Shown in pieces: positions 36,236-48,913 of a stretch of 64,000 nt of DNA. The stretch lies in NCBI GenBank assembly GCA_009731375.1, contig BJOX01000264.1:584455-648454 (forward strand), written 5' to 3'. This stretch comes from Paulinella micropora. Its lineage: Eukaryota; Cercozoa; Imbricatea; Euglyphida. The notes beneath the pieces were generated by a model. That model was not told the origin of the DNA and made no database searches. It was given only the letters and a program-made list of their open reading frames with translations. The number at the start of each line of letters is the position of its first letter. The first letter of the stretch is position 1. Made by a program: the position numbers and the translations under genes.

Positions 36236-37229
36236 TAACTTTTTACCATCACTCTAATTCTATCTTTTTACACATGCTTTACCCTCCTCATGCCCTGCAG
36301 GCTCCCTGCCTAACTATACAGGGGGAACTAATTAAATCATCGAGGAACTATTAACGTACTAGAACGCAAAGCAAAAAGCAATTTATTTCAAACTAATTTC
36401 CAAATTTTCCCTGTTTTTTCACGTCATAAGTGCACCGGAAAATTTCCCTTTTTACAAATGCCATTTTCTTTTTTTACCTATATCAGCTTGTATTTTTTAT
36501 CACTCTGACCGTAAGACTCATCCTTCCACTTCAACTCTACTACATCCGTTACTACGAAATCCAACACAACCAAAACCTATTCTACACCACAACCTTCCAA
36601 CTGAGAACCTTCGCGGGAGCACAGCTCCAAAGCCCTGGAGACCACACACACACCCTGCCCTTTCCCCAACCTTCAACCCTTCACTTAAACTAAAACTTGA
36701 ACTTACTTAACCTTTGGCAAAGGGGCGAGCACGGTCACTCGCGGTCTGGTAAACCCCTGTTATTAAATAACTATTTCCTGAAAGAGAAATATATATATAT
36801 ATGTATATATAATATTATATATATATATATATATATATGACCTCGACTGAACGTAGCCTGAGATTGTGAGTTTGCTAAGTTGAACTTCGCAAAACTACTG
36901 TAAAGTATTAATTTTTGAAGGCTGACTTCAAATCCAACTTGCAGTTCAAGTGTTCAGGATTTGCTTTTGGGAAAAAGTTTCCCCAGTTATGACTTAGGGC
37001 TCGTTTTCACCAGTCACGTACTTGTCAACAAATTTACCGCTATGAATATGTCAGTGGCACGGTAAAACTTGAAGGACAAAAAGGCAGTGATATGGGAAAA
37101 AGGCAATTCATAGCTGATTTTCAAATTGATCGTTTGAAATCATTTCTGAACGAAATGGAGTCCAAAACTAGTTAGTAAGTCGACTCGAAACGTCGTGCAG
37201 AGGAGAATCCGAGTAACGGCTGGGGCCGG
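36236..37229. other. AT-rich intergenic sequence
   Basis: No gene is recognised. It contains an alternating (TA)n hairpin-prone tract at about 36790-36838. A copy of the retroelement LTR was looked for and not found. Confidence 0.4.
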
Positions 37230-39113
37230 TCAAAAAGAGTGAAAAGTCAATTTCGACATTAGTCGACTAAGGAACATCACCGGCCGTAAGCGTCCCTTCT
37301 CGTCCGATTGTTGAAGTACCCCCCCTATCGCGTACGCCGACGCGTCCGTATCCAGAATGAAAGATGCATTGAAGTCTGGCAACCTTAGGACCGTTCCGTC
37401 TTCCACCAACGGATCTTTCAAGATCGGATCCCGTACGTCCGTTATGGTGTCCTTGACGTCTTTCCCCCACTCGTCTAAATTTGCCCAGTCCCCCTTGAAG
37501 TTCTTCATGTGTTTCCGTATGGGCTCCGCCCGATCGGCAAAATTCGGAATAAACTCCCCATAATATTGCGCAAACGACACGAACGAATATAAGTCCGATA
37601 TGTTCGTCGGCATCGGCATGGCCGCCAACGCCTCTCTCTTCTTAGCCGCGATCGTGCATGTGCCATTCTCAATATCATATCCCAGATATTGAATCAGTTT
37701 TTGCAGAAAATGACATTTCTTAGCATTGAGTCGGAACCCAAACGCCTTAACCCGTCGCATTATATCTCTGAGATGTTCCATATGTTCCTCAACCGAGTTG
37801 GAGTATATGATGACATCATCCAAGTACGCAAAAGCATACGTGGACGTGTCGCCATGCTTAAAAGCAAACTACTCATCACGGAACTTGGCCCCCAACATCT
37901 CAGTCATCGCCTTCTGAAAGATCCCCGGAGCCACCTTGAGCCCCATCGGTAAAACTTTCCATACATACGTCGTCATGCCCACCATGAACGCCGTGAGATA
38001 TCGGCTTTCCTCCGCCAGGCTGAGTGGTATTTGCCAAAAACCACTCTTCAGATCCAAAGTGGAATATATATTTGCCTTCCGTAACACTTCCACTCCCCGC
38101 CGTACATCCGGAACCGGCGTTTCGATCTTCTTTATGATCTGGTTGATCTTCCAATAGTTTATGCACATCCGCAATGTGCCATCCGGCTTCGGCGCCATCC
38201 GCACCGGCGAAGAGTATTCCGATAACCGTGCCTCTATCAACCCCTTTTCCAACAGTTCCGCCGTCATTTCCTTTGCGATCCTATCTTCGTGGTAGCTGAG
38301 TCGAGAAGGCCGTCCTATTCCAGGTACTTCCTGTCCCATTTCCCTGTGAAACACCGCCGTATGGTGTTTGACAGATCCCCCCTCCAAAGGCCCAAAAACC
38401 TCGATATGTTCGTCCGTCATCGCAAGGACACCTTCCTTGGATTCCTCGCTTCCCTGCCACTGTTTGGCCTGTGCCCGCAAGGCTTCCCGTGCTTTATCCG
38501 TTTCCTCCTTGATCTGTTCATCCGTTGCCTTACCTGCTATATCCTCCACCATGGCTTCCATACCATCTTCGTCAAATCCCTCTCGAGACCGGTACAGAGT
38601 GGGTGTATGTCTCTCCTGATCCGCGTATCTTGCCAACTGATCGATCACCATGGCGTATTGTATCGCGTGTGTCCTATGATACACCCCTGAAATTTGAGTG
38701 AATGCCTCATCTCGTATCACCGCCAAATCCCGGTCAAGGAGTTCCTGCCGATACTTCCTTGCAGCCTTCCGTGACCCCATCCTACACGCTATAACGAGCT
38801 TTTGCGTCCGACTCGGTATAGGTATCGGATCCTGAGCCATGAAATCCTCGATATCATACCACCACATTTCCGTTCGCCTGCCCACCGGCAGTACGATCGT
38901 GAAATCCCTGTGAGAGTTCCGATTCTTAAACGCCTTCTTTATCCCTGCCACCGAGTCAGCCATGATGTGTTCATCCTTCCACTTGTCCTTGAGGAAATCA
39001 ATGATTCCCGTCTTTGCCTGACTAGGTTTCGCCTCATTACAGACCACATACTGGTCCATTGGCAGTGTCCTGCCATCCATTTCCTTGTGTGCGCCCATGT
39101 ACTGGAAAACCAT
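37230..39113 (-). pseudogene. Element 1 pol: pre-RT region, reverse transcriptase, partial RNase H
   Basis: Single frame from 39113 to 37230 interrupted only by TAG at 37871-37869. Order: conserved pre-RT region (MWWYDIEDFMAQDPIPIPSR), a charged linker, then RT with SPVRMAPKPDGTLRMCINY, TLDLKSGFWQIPL, PMGLKVAPGIFQ and the catalytic YLDDVIIYS (starting near 37826). RNase H follows with the first Asp in FILDTDASAYAIGGVLQQ. The TAG lies between the RT A and C motifs. The frame stays otherwise open for more than 1.8 kb, so decay is limited or recent. Confidence 0.88.
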
Positions 39114-40342
39114 CGCCAGCTTCCGTTCGTTGTTCCCTCAGTTGTTCCAACCGTATATCGCACAATGCGACTATCCTATCCGGTGTCCATTCATCCTCCG
39201 ATGCGCTTTCCTCCTCTGTTTCCTGAGGATCCCCAACCGCGAAAACCTCGCGCACCGCCTCGTCGGCTGCCGTTTCCTTCGACATTTCGACCGTTGCCGC
39301 CGTAAAATCGCCGGCCGTCCATCCTTCCCCGCTTCCTTGCGTATCATCATCCGCCGACCACGCTACCATCTTATACACTGGTGCGTTCTCACCCGCGCCG
39401 TACCTCACAATGCCCCCAGCACAATCAATATGTGTGCGCATTCGCCTGAGCGCGTCAAAGCTCCATAAATATAATCCTCCCGTGTACGCAGGTACCACCA
39501 AAATTTGTGGCACTGCGTATATGTCGAATCGTCCGAAAGACGAAACGTTAACAGCATCGTGCCTGTTAGTGGCGCTGAGCCCGACACCCCATTCACCCAT
39601 CCCTGCGTTCGCCGCAGTGCTTGCCGATACCACGGCTGTCCCCCATATTTGTCTTGAAAGTGTTTGCCGATCACACTGATCGCCGCCATCGTGTCATTCC
39701 CAATTACTTCTTCCCTTTCTAGCTGTAACAGTTTGATTGCCACCTTGGTGTAGGCTAGAGGGGAATCAGCTCGCTCTTTTAATTGAATCAACTGCTCTCC
39801 TAGGACTCATAGATCTTGTTCGTTCATCGATCTTCTGGTAAGTCTGGAGGAGAAGACGGTCCCAGTCCCGTTCCTTCCCGTTATCTCCCCCAGTGAGTCC
39901 CGCATTCCCTTCTGGCCCCTGGTCGATATCCTTATCTTTAGCCTCCCTCTTCTGATCCCCTATTGCCTGCTCCATTCCCTTATCCTCCTTATCACCTATT
40001 TCCTCCTGGGCTCCCTTATCGATAGCCTATATTCTCTTTACCCTCTTCCTCTTTCTCGCCCCGTTTTCCCCCCGTTTCTTCCTCACGAGTCCGCTCCTCT
40101 GCCTTCTGCCGTTTGTCGTGTGCCCTATCCTCCCTCCTACCTTCCTTTGCTCTCAACCATTTCCTTGTCATTCCCCAGTCAGATCGATGGACTGGCGTTC
40201 GCCTTGGCCATCCCCCCTGCCCGGGCTGCCGTATCCCGCTCCGTCGATCCGCCGGATCATCGTGCGCGCCTGCCGTGCGTTCCTCTATCATCCAAAATTT
40301 GCAGCCGCTTATTCCCATATTCCGAATTTGTATGTCTCCCAC
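39037..40342 (-). pseudogene. Element 1 protease-like region, frameshifted
   Basis: Overlapping frames (39791-39405, 39633-39037, and acidic/basic stretches to 40342). At about 39720-39655 it reads VIGNDTMAAISVIGKHF, matching element 2's LDTGNDSMAQITFAGKRF except that the Asp-Thr-Gly is Val-Ile-Gly. The frame 39633-39037 (LWSFDALRRMRTHIDCAGG) resembles the downstream G-x-D-x-L region of retropepsins. Probably inactive. Confidence 0.55.
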
Positions 40343-40523
40343 CTGTTTTGCCTTCCCCCGTGATCACGACGTCGTCCGCGTCATCACGCCGTCGCGGTTG
40401 CGCCTCTTCCTCCCGCGGAGCCCGTTCCTGTTCAAATATTCCATGTTTCCGTTCATGTTCCTTTTCCATATCCTCTATAGATATTTTCCTACCCGACGGC
40501 GTGGGTGTTTCCCCTCCCGCCGC

Positions 40524-41075
40524 TCACTGTCGCTCCGGTAATCCCGCCGCCGCTCCTGAAATCAACACCTGTCGGTCCGGGTGCACATATGGGAAACTAT
40601 GGTTTGTTCCATTTTTCTCTTCTCCCTCTTTTTCCTCTTTTCCTTCCATCTTCCCCCTATCATCCTTTACCGTTGAGGCCATCCCCGGCCTTGTTTCCGC
40701 CGATCGATAAGAGCACCCTCTTCCTCCCCCACGTCCACCGCGACGTCCTTGACCACCATCGCCACGTTGTCTGCGTCCCGCCGCGTCCAAATATGAGCCC
40801 CGATTCTTACGCTTCCACCCGTATTTATTGATGTTTTGGGTGTTGAATTGTTCCAAAGCAGGCAACTCGTGTTTATGGAACATGTCTTCCAGCCCTCCCA
40901 GCTGCCACATTCCATGGCGAATCGCTTCCTTCAATTCCGTAATTGCCGCTGCTTGTTCAGCCTCCGAGAGTGCATCCATGTTGTCATGATACAACGTCTC
41001 ATCGCTATGTACGCGACATACACCTCTGCTACGTAACCACCATATGGCGATTTGCCAGTTCATGACTTCCGCCAA
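40524..41075 (-). pseudogene. Element 1 RGG-rich ORF, likely nucleic-acid binding part of Gag
   Basis: Contains GGQGRRGGRGGGRG in its second half and no CCHC zinc knuckle. It is in a different frame from 41060-42226 and was probably continuous with it before an indel. The arginine-glycine segment may replace the usual nucleocapsid knuckle. Confidence 0.5.
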
Positions 41076-42226
41076 TGACTGTTCTCCTTCAACGCCCGCC
41101 GTTCATATTTTGGGACTTCCGGTACTCCACTAAGGCGCTCCGCCGTAGGGTATCGCCTCCCCCGTCTTAAGTCCATATTCCGAGCCGCGTTCGTATAAAA
41201 GGATGGGTCCGTGACATCCGGTCCCTTAGGCAGAAACTCTCCTGTTCCGTGTGCCGCGTTCACCGCCGGCGGCGGTCGTCGATATGGGTGCTGCCTTGTC
41301 TCTTCCCTGTGAGACGTCAGCCTCGTTCTTCCCCCGTAGTGATCTCCTCCGCGTGAAGATCGGCCGCTGTATTGCGCCCTCATACCTCCACCACTTCCTC
41401 CAGTCTGTCGTCCCCCCTGCGGCGGCCTCACTGGCGCCCGCGGCATCTTCGATGTTACCGAAGGTTCCACCAACAATGCCTTTATCGCCTTGACGTCCTC
41501 GTGATCCATCGTCCAGGCTACCGGGTTGTTCTTGCCCTGCCATTTTTGCCACTTTGCCTTATTGTCGTCAGGCAACGTCGGCAACTTCAAACCCGCGCTC
41601 AACATTTCCGTCATCACCTTTTTGGTTGCCTGGTCCCTCCACAGTCCATGTCCCATGATCAGCGGGCACACCTGCCGTTCGTCATTGATCAGACACATAT
41701 CCATTACTTCCTGGAACAAGGTTGTTAAAGGCACCCTGGGTCTGACCTTTTCGGCAATCACTCCCCGTACTGTTTCCAACTCTTCGTTCGCGTCGACGAG
41801 GGCCACGAACCCAAAAACCGTGCCGAAGACGTAATGTATGACGTCGACCAGCTGCCAGTTTGCCATCTCCGAGTTCCTCGTAACTTGTGCTTCGAAAACC
41901 TCCCTCCACGTCTGCTGGTCCGCTAACTTCCCGTTAGCCCCACCGGACCCCAAGACGTCACCGATGATGAAGCATATCGTGTCAAAGTCAGCACCGCACT
42001 GCGCACCGCGCAGCTGACTTTTGAACTGTACTGCGAGCTGGCGCAGCATATTCATATATGCCACATCCTCTCCTCGAGCCGGGTCGATGCTCTTATACCC
42101 CTGTCTCGCCAACTCCGTCTTTCTCAACTCCTCTGTCACCTTCTCCCGCTTCTCCCATCCCTCGATATACCCGCGGCCCCGTCTGTCCACTTGACCAACT
42201 CGCCCGGCTCCTTTTTCTTCCTCCAT
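41060..42226 (-). pseudogene. Element 1 gag-like ORF B
   Basis: 388 codons overlapping ORF A by 134 nt in a +1-shifted frame. Mostly helical-looking sequence (SEMANWQLVDVIHYVFGTV, LTTLFQEVMDMCLINDERQ), then an R/G/Q-rich segment. Position upstream of protease and RT suggests capsid, but no family motif is recognised. Confidence 0.5.
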
Positions 42227-43259
42227 CCGATGCCTCCTCCCCCGATTTCTCTGCCAAATCCGAGTCCTCCACCTCGCTTTTCGGCTTTTTGTTGTTCTTC
42301 TTCTTCTTGTGCTTTTTCTTCTTCTTTTCCGGCGGAGATGCCTCCTCTTCCGAAAATTTCAGCCGTAGCCTTATCCACGCTACCCACCCATCGACGCACC
42401 CCCGCACTAAAGACAAGTGGTATGCCCACCCTCGGAGCTCCTTGACCATCGCCTCTTCGGCCGCGCTGTCGGACGTCCCGTCCAATTCCTTCGCTCTCTT
42501 CATAAGTTTATAAAGCACCAATTTGTCCTCCCTTAGGTGCCCCATGGCGTCCATTGCCTCTCCATACTGTGGCATCGCTTCCACGAAGAAGTGAGCGTCC
42601 TCCTTCACAGCCACCGCCCACTTCTCATGGACCGTCTGTAGCCATGACGTCAAGTCCTCCATCGGATTCAATGACATTTTTTTGTTCCAGTCCTTGATCG
42701 CCGTCGTGACCTTGGGTGCCTGCTGTCGGATTGACACTAACCGATTGATGACTTTCATCAGCGCGTCCACATTACCATTGGTGATTACCTCGCCGTCCTC
42801 CAAAATCGGCCGTACGGTGTATGACGTCCATGCCTTTTCCGATATCTGAGTCCGGTGATGTCCCACCGCCACTGCCAGTACTTCTGCCGTCGTCGCCAAA
42901 ATACCCGTTCTGATCCCCGGCCCCCAGGTGTGTTTACCTGCCGGTAGTAGCCACTCGTTCCACGCGTCTATATCCTCTCCTATTCCCCCTTCTGTCCTCG
43001 ACGTGGTCCACCGCTTGAATGCTTCGCGACTTAGTTGCTGGTAGATCTCGATAGCCGCCGGGTTCCCCTGCAACAGCTCGAGGAAATGATCGGACATAAT
43101 CGGCGGGTTCTGTTCATATGTTAATTGCGCAGCCGCCACCAAACCCACCTTTTGCTCTTCCTCCCCCACCTTCATTGGTGTAACCTCCGCTCGCTTGAGC
43201 GGCGTACATACAATCGGGAGCACCGGTGGTGGGACCACGTCCGCCCCATCGTTTGCCAT
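42093..43259 (-). CDS. Element 1 gag-like ORF A
   Basis: ATG at 43259-43257, 388 codons. N-terminal proline-rich segment, a long predicted-helical region, and a basic patch (EKKKKKHKKKKNNKKPK) near residues 325-341. It is the first long ORF of the element and continues into ORF B through a +1 shift near 42100-42226. Function as Gag is inferred from position. Confidence 0.6.
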   Translation of the reverse strand: MANDGADVVPPPVLPIVCTPLKRAEVTPMKVGEEEQKVGLVAAAQLTYEQNPPIMSDHFLELLQGNPAAIEIYQQLSREAFKRWTTSRTEGGIGEDIDAWNEWLLPAGKHTWGPGIRTGILATTAEVLAVAVGHHRTQISEKAWTSYTVRPILEDGEVITNGNVDALMKVINRLVSIRQQAPKVTTAIKDWNKKMSLNPMEDLTSWLQTVHEKWAVAVKEDAHFFVEAMPQYGEAMDAMGHLREDKLVLYKLMKRAKELDGTSDSAAEEAMVKELRGWAYHLSLVRGCVDGWVAWIRLRLKFSEEEASPPEKKKKKHKKKKNNKKPKSEVEDSDLAEKSGEEASDGGRKRSRASWSSGQTGPRVYRGMGEAGEGDRGVEKDGVGETGV

Positions 43260-43516
43260 CTAACGTGAAGGGAAAAATAATAACAAAGAATGATTCCATG
43301 TACATTCCTCCCTTTATAATATATAATCCCCATATTCCATGCCTCCCATGCATCCTCTGCCTCCAACTATCAATATGCCTACTTTCCTTCCAATCCATCC
43401 CTTCATTATATACATCCAAATTCCCCCGCCACTTAGTCATCCCTTTTACTGTTTGTTTTTGTTCTGGTTATTTTATTTTTCCTTTTTGTTCAATTCTCCT
43501 TTTCAACCCCTCCTTC

Positions 43517-43863
43517 CTACATACTGAGCTGAGCCAGCTCGTCCTTGTCCAAGTCCCCCATCCATGCATTAAACTCCTCCAACGTCTCGTGTCGTGCCAA
43601 TGTCCCTTCTCTCCCTCCTTGAGTTTCCCTCGAGATCGTGCCTTCAGGCCTTACCTCACCCCCCAACGGGTCCTCTATATCCCCCATCTCAGCCACCAAT
43701 TTGTTTATGTTAATAATTTCCCTCTCCTTCTTTTCCACAAAGTCTCGTCGTCGATGTCCTCCTCATCCACCGTCTTCGACTTTGCCCCCTCGACAGCTTC
43801 CTTCTTCCCAGCATCCCTTCTCTCCCCCTTGTCACCACCACCTTTCTGTCCTTCCGAAGCCAT
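43517..43863 (-). pseudogene. Small charged leader ORF of element 1
   Basis: ATG at 43863-43861 opens a Lys/Glu/Asp-rich frame (MASEGQKGGGDKGERR...). An indel near 43740 shifts it into a frame ending ...WMGDLDKDELAQLSM at 43517. About 115 residues if continuous. It lies 257 bp upstream of the gag-like ATG. Confidence 0.45.
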
Positions 43864-45708
43864 AACAATGTCGTACACCTAACGTAGGTGACATAATACC
43901 CAGTGTTTCCCCCTCCTGTCTTACCCCTAAATCCATATACCATATCTCCTCTAAGCTCCCCCGGTTCGCACCCTCAGGCCTGTGCGAAAAAAAAAAAAAG
44001 AACTTGAAGGATATTGATATGGCAGACATATGTAATAATTCATTCTTCATAAAAACCTGCAAAAGCCACCAAAAAGGACGCAATATTTGGCTCAACCGTG
44101 TAGGCGTAGATAGGTAAATATGTGCTACTTTATTAATACCCCGTGTCGGTCCAGACACAATAAGAGATTGTTCATATTAATAACACTCTTAACCGGATAA
44201 TGATAATATTACTAAAAAGGTCCGTTACCCTTTTTAGGTCAGAATATATTATCGTTAGACCGGACAACGGGAATTGGCTGGTGCTTGCCTTGGTTGTTTT
44301 TGAGCTTCGCTAGTCTCCCACATTTTCCCACCATCTTTGATCTTTATTTATATAAGTGAGGAAGATTGGGTTACTGGCGAAGTTGTTGAATTTGGTTGAG
44401 TAAAAGGATAGGCATCAATAAATATATTCTTTTGACGTCGAACCGGCAAAAGTGGAGTCCCATACCTGTTTTCCTTTTACGCCAAGTTTGACACTTCGCT
44501 ACCCTTATTCTTTGCAACGTATAGATAGGGAGAAAGGATCCATTGCACAAGATAGATAGAGAAATACGGGAAGGAGAGGACGTGTGTGTTCTGTTCCTAT
44601 TTGCTCATTTTCTGCCCATTATCAAGGCTAGAACGTGTGGCAAACAGACACGTACGACTCAATCTCTGTTGACACCCTATACACACCCACTCACTATCTT
44701 CTCCTCCCGCACAATACAACCAATCGTACACACAGTGTGAGGACACAACATAGAGATAGGAGAAAAGGGTAGAGTGTAGGTGGTTGGGTGGCCAGGGGAG
44801 CAAACGTATACGACAGTAACGAACTCCCACACACACACCTACAAACCACGTCATATCCTCTATCCATCATCCGAAACAGACTGCACAGACAATCCATTTT
44901 GTCTTCCAACAACAACACTCACTTGTCCTGTCATTGCGTGCCCACTTCCAAGCATCCAAAGTGCACAAGGGAGTAGAGAGCAGACATAGACAGACAGAAA
45001 ACAGAAAACGAGTGCTGTGCACCAAAGTCTGATAGCGCAAACTAGCTCATACTCAGACCCTCCATTGCAGCCAATTTGCAGGGGGTAGGGAGGCTAGTCG
45101 GTGGGAATATAGGCCAAGACAAAAGCAGACAGAGTGGCGTCAAACAGACGTTTCAGTTGTTCATTTTTGGCGATTCCAATTTCGTCCAAAATTTCAAGCA
45201 ACAAATCACTCTCCTACCTCCACACTTCACTCCCTCCTCACCCACCTATATCCAACAGGTCACCTAGGGTCAGGGAAAGGATTTCAAAGCAGTGCTCCTA
45301 TTGTGGCTCACCAAGGAGTCCTTACCTACTTCGCACTCGGTAGGTTCGTTCTACCCTACACACAGAACTTCCTCAGCTGAAAAGGGAAACTAAGGAGTCC
45401 CAACCAGGGATTGGACACCCTACCGAGGGTTCCAAACGATAAGCAAGGCTTGAGCAACCAGCTCCCTAATCCTTTTCACCTTCCTATTGGGAAAAGGGGC
45501 CATCACTTCTGACTATTTCAGAAGTATCGTTTCCTCCCTACCTCTCAGTTACGGAGTCGTGCTTGTAATTATAGGGTGCCGCAGTTCCAATACAACTGGC
45601 AAGTGTTTCGCAAGCCGTGAGGTTCCCCTACCAAAGGGGGGGGGGGGGGGAGTAATCTCAAACCTATCTACACGCATCTTATCACTTGCTTACACACACA
45701 CACACAAA

Positions 45709-45779
<71 letters not shown>

Positions 45780-46508
45780 CAACAACAACTGTCTCTATAC
45801 AGACAACGAACGAACCAACACCTACCGACCAAGCCACACGCTGCTTAAAAACCAAGACGGCCAACAGCTGACGTCTTGCACAAAAATAAGCTGCTGACAC
45901 TCCAAACAAGACATCTGCCAGAAGACGCCTTGTCCCACACTGACACTTTGCCACCAGTTCGTGCATGGCGTATCCCCAAAAGGAAACGACCCCAAGTGAA
46001 CGAATCTATAATGGCTGGTATGTGGGACTCGCCCACACAAGAGGCTGACAGATCAGCTATGGACAATAAAGGTCAAGCTGACGACACGAACACTGGAGCT
46101 GGTCCCTTCCAGACACCCGTGCCGAATCGTACCGACATATTCGGTCGTGATGCCAAGAATGCAGTACCCACCCCTCCGTCCCCACCCCTCCGTCCCCATG
46201 CAGAGACGCTGGGGGTGCATTGATCTTGACTCGAACCACGATCCCATGCATCCCTGTCCCTCAGGCTAGTTTGGACATGACGGGACCCACGGGATGGCCA
46301 GCATCTCCAACTGACCCTGAGGATCAATACCAATTCCCTCTCGTAGCCCCTCATATTCATAACAATGTATGGGGACATCAACCATTGGACTATGGCAACC
46401 ATGGTGGTGGAGGGAAAAGACAAGGTGATTGGCCTAATGTCCACTAACCCACGGTTCATAGAATCAAAATCGATAGTGGACCTTATCATGCTTTGAGAGG
46501 ACTTGTGT
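43864..46508. other. Region between the two retroelements
   Basis: No gene is recognised. It contains a 15-bp near-palindrome CACCTAACGTAGGTG at 43876-43890, an 11-12 G run near 45641, (CA)n then (TAA)n at 45693-45777, and tRNA-like half-motifs around 45300-45440. The promoters or 5' LTRs of both elements could lie here, but no repeat pair was found. Confidence 0.5.
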
Positions 46509-48437
46509 ATGTGTCGAGACAGGCTCCTCGACGAGGCTTGGCAAACATACCACCAACAAGTCCCACGCTTACGGCAAACACTCACTTGCAGTAAATACGC
46601 TAGTGAGCAATCAGCTATCATCACTGCCGTAACTGCACCTGATGCCACTGGCGTGGACACTCTCTATTGGCCCGATGCCAACTACCTCAACCGCGTCCAG
46701 GCCAACCTCGTGACAAGGGCCATAGTCACCCTCAAGGGACTCGAGAACGTCACTGGGATGTGGGAACGTGTTTTGATGGAACAAAAACACTGGAGGGATG
46801 CCATCCTCCCAAATAGCGTCCCAGCCTATGACGACCTCGTACATTTCCTTGACGCGGTGGAAACCCCGATTGACCCTTTTGCCCAGGTACCAGTGTTCCT
46901 AACGTGGCTTAAGATCCGATTCACTGCCGCGACACTCCTTGACATGTCCGAACCGGATACCACAGTCCAAGTGGTCCCTCATCCGGCGGCCACTCTATAT
47001 GTGACCAACTACATCACTGTGGTAGACCTCATCCTCCAAGCCATTTCCGACTGCCTTCGGATCCAAATAGCCGTGCATGCCGTGGGTGACGATCGAACGG
47101 CCTCTACACCGGGGGGTAGCTCGATAATCACCTTCCGTCGTGTATCAAGTCGACGGAATATGGTGGATGAAAACCTAGATAGGGATTCACCCCTCGAACG
47201 CCATCGCCCACCTAAGACAAAGACTGAAGACGCCAGTAATAAACGGGTGGACGCGGCGTTGCGAGCCGTTCGTGACCATGTCAACTTTGACTTTGCAACA
47301 CACACGCAAAGTGCGAGACCCCCGTATCGAGAGGGCCTTAAGCTGCCCTGGATCGGATCGTGGCCAGTCACGCACTTACAGTAGCCGATGTGAAGCAACT
47401 GCTGAACAGTCTTGTGGGTGGGTGGCCATCTCAGACGCTACTCACCACGGACTGGCCTACTTGGCAGATACTGGCGAGGCTGGTGTGGGGCAGGGGAAAC
47501 TCACACTCGACCAGCTTCCACATTACATGCTACGCCAGTTCATATCCGCGGCAGACTGGGGCTACATCATGCTTCCCCATATTGCGGTCGACCTCGTCCA
47601 GGACGCCGCCAGGCGGATGTGGGAAGACGATGTGGCAATCTCGTCCATCATCGATCTCCCACAGAAACTGTTAACCAACTTAGTGAAGACCGATTTCGCT
47701 TCGTTGTTGTTGGCAGTCCTGAGCGGGATAGTGAAGGCCGAGCCGCAGCAAGGGCGGACGGATGGTGAGACGTTCGTCCGGAATGTCCTAACCAAGGCCC
47801 AGGACTTGGACAACACGAACTTCAAATCACGCGGTTTCGCACAGACCGCATGTGCAAAGTTTCCCACTGGACAAGCAGTATCTTTGCTGCCGATGTCTTT
47901 ACCTCCGACAAGATCGAAAGGGCCAAGCGGGCCGATGTCCTGCCTAGAGCAATGACGATCAGTCTTATCACGGGTAGCACACTTGAGGACCACCAGGCCA
48001 AACCGGGCCAAGCGTTTGATGTGTGGACTTTTGTGACTGGCAGCAACTGGTCCAACCGCCGTCAATCGTGGTCTAGCTCGTCCAGGGGCCCCTATAGCTC
48101 CTCGAGCTTCTCTAGCTCGTCGTACACCCCTCCACCGCCCTCACTTCCATTTGGGGGGGCGACCAACTCGGGAACCCCGGCCACTGGCACGTTCAACTCG
48201 ATGCCTCCGGCTGTCGGGACGGCACATCCATATCTGCCTCCCCCACCGCCCATGCCTCCTCCACCGCCCATGCCCTACCAGTATTACCCTTCCTCTGGGT
48301 TCGCATCTCCGCCACCGTTGTCACCGCCCCGGTTCCGTATCCTCCTACACGGGGCGGGCCCACATCCGAGGGTAAGTCGGGTAAGAGAAAACTCGGTGAC
48401 AACGGCGTGGTCAAACCACTATCTCACCTCCCACTGA
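46509..48437 (+). pseudogene. Element 2 gag-like region
   Basis: Three overlapping frames: 46509-47384, 47272-47955 and 47850-48437. Helical-looking N-terminal part (YLNRVQANLVTRAIVTLKGL), then a Ser-rich and Pro-rich tail (WSSSSRGPYSSSSFSSSS, then PPPPPMPPPPPMP). Breaks near 47380 and 47900 look like indels in one ancestral ORF. Capsid function is inferred from position. Confidence 0.5.
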
Positions 48438-48640
48438 TCCCGGGCCCATACAATTGCTCGTTTGGCCTTTTCAACGAGACTTTTGCGGGACCGTGGCACA
48501 AGAGCCCAGGTGCGGAATGTTGTGACTACATGATGCACTCCGTCATCTTCAATCCACTTGAAGACCAAAGACTGTGGGTCGCACCGTGCCAATAGTCGAA
48601 TTCCTGTCAATACCAACACCCGCGCCAGGGTCAAGAACGG

Positions 48641-48913
48641 GTGGAGCCAATAAAATGGTACATTCACCGTTGGTACGTGGGGCGATCCAAGGTTAAGAGG
48701 GATGGCAAATGGGTCCTCAACCCTAAGGACAACCCCACCGAAGGCATCCGAATTCCCGACGTCCAACCCGATGGGACGACGTACTTCTTGCCGCCCGGGC
48801 AAGACCCGCCCTGGCTGGCCCAGTACTCAACCAAGGCCAAAGCTCGGGTAGAAAGGTACCGAAGCCAGGGCAGGAAATACGACGAAGTGGCATGCTATAT
48901 GCCCGGCAAATAG
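48641..48913 (+). CDS. Element 2 small ORF, 90 aa
   Basis: Begins MEPIKWYIHRWYVGRSKVKR and ends MPGK. Rich in Trp, Tyr, Lys and Arg. Unknown function. It may be the C-terminal part of Gag separated by a stop. Confidence 0.35.
   Translation: MEPIKWYIHRWYVGRSKVKRDGKWVLNPKDNPTEGIRIPDVQPDGTTYFLPPGQDPPWLAQYSTKAKARVERYRSQGRKYDEVACYMPGK

Larger units (their letters stand above)
37230..43863 (-). mobile_element. Ty3/gypsy-type element 1, decayed and 3'-truncated
   Basis: Minus-strand element: small charged ORF, gag-like ORFs, protease-like region, RT and partial RNase H. It ends within RNase H near 37250 (just after PVMFLSRLMSK), so the rest of RNase H, integrase and 3' LTR are absent. Several frameshifts and one in-frame TAG mark it as inactive. 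It is distantly related to element 2 (46509-55131), sharing a distinctive region before the RT. No LTR pair was found by eye. Confidence 0.85.

Noticed and set aside
42093-43259. Plus-strand Pro/Ser-rich ORFs opposite the gag-like and protease regions (38800-43900)
   Set aside because: They are antisense shadows of the minus-strand retroelement.
37230-43863. LTR pair for element 1
   Set aside because: The element is cut within RNase H, and no direct repeat was found between 35000-37230 and 43864-46000 by eye.
45280-45450. Possible tRNA (T-arm-like GGTAGGTTCGTTCTACC)
   Set aside because: A good T-arm hairpin and loose box motifs exist, but no acceptor or anticodon stem can be paired. At most a degraded SINE.
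46205-46265. B-box-like GGTTCGAGTC on the minus strand near 46230
   Set aside because: A convincing A box, stems and repeat body are missing.
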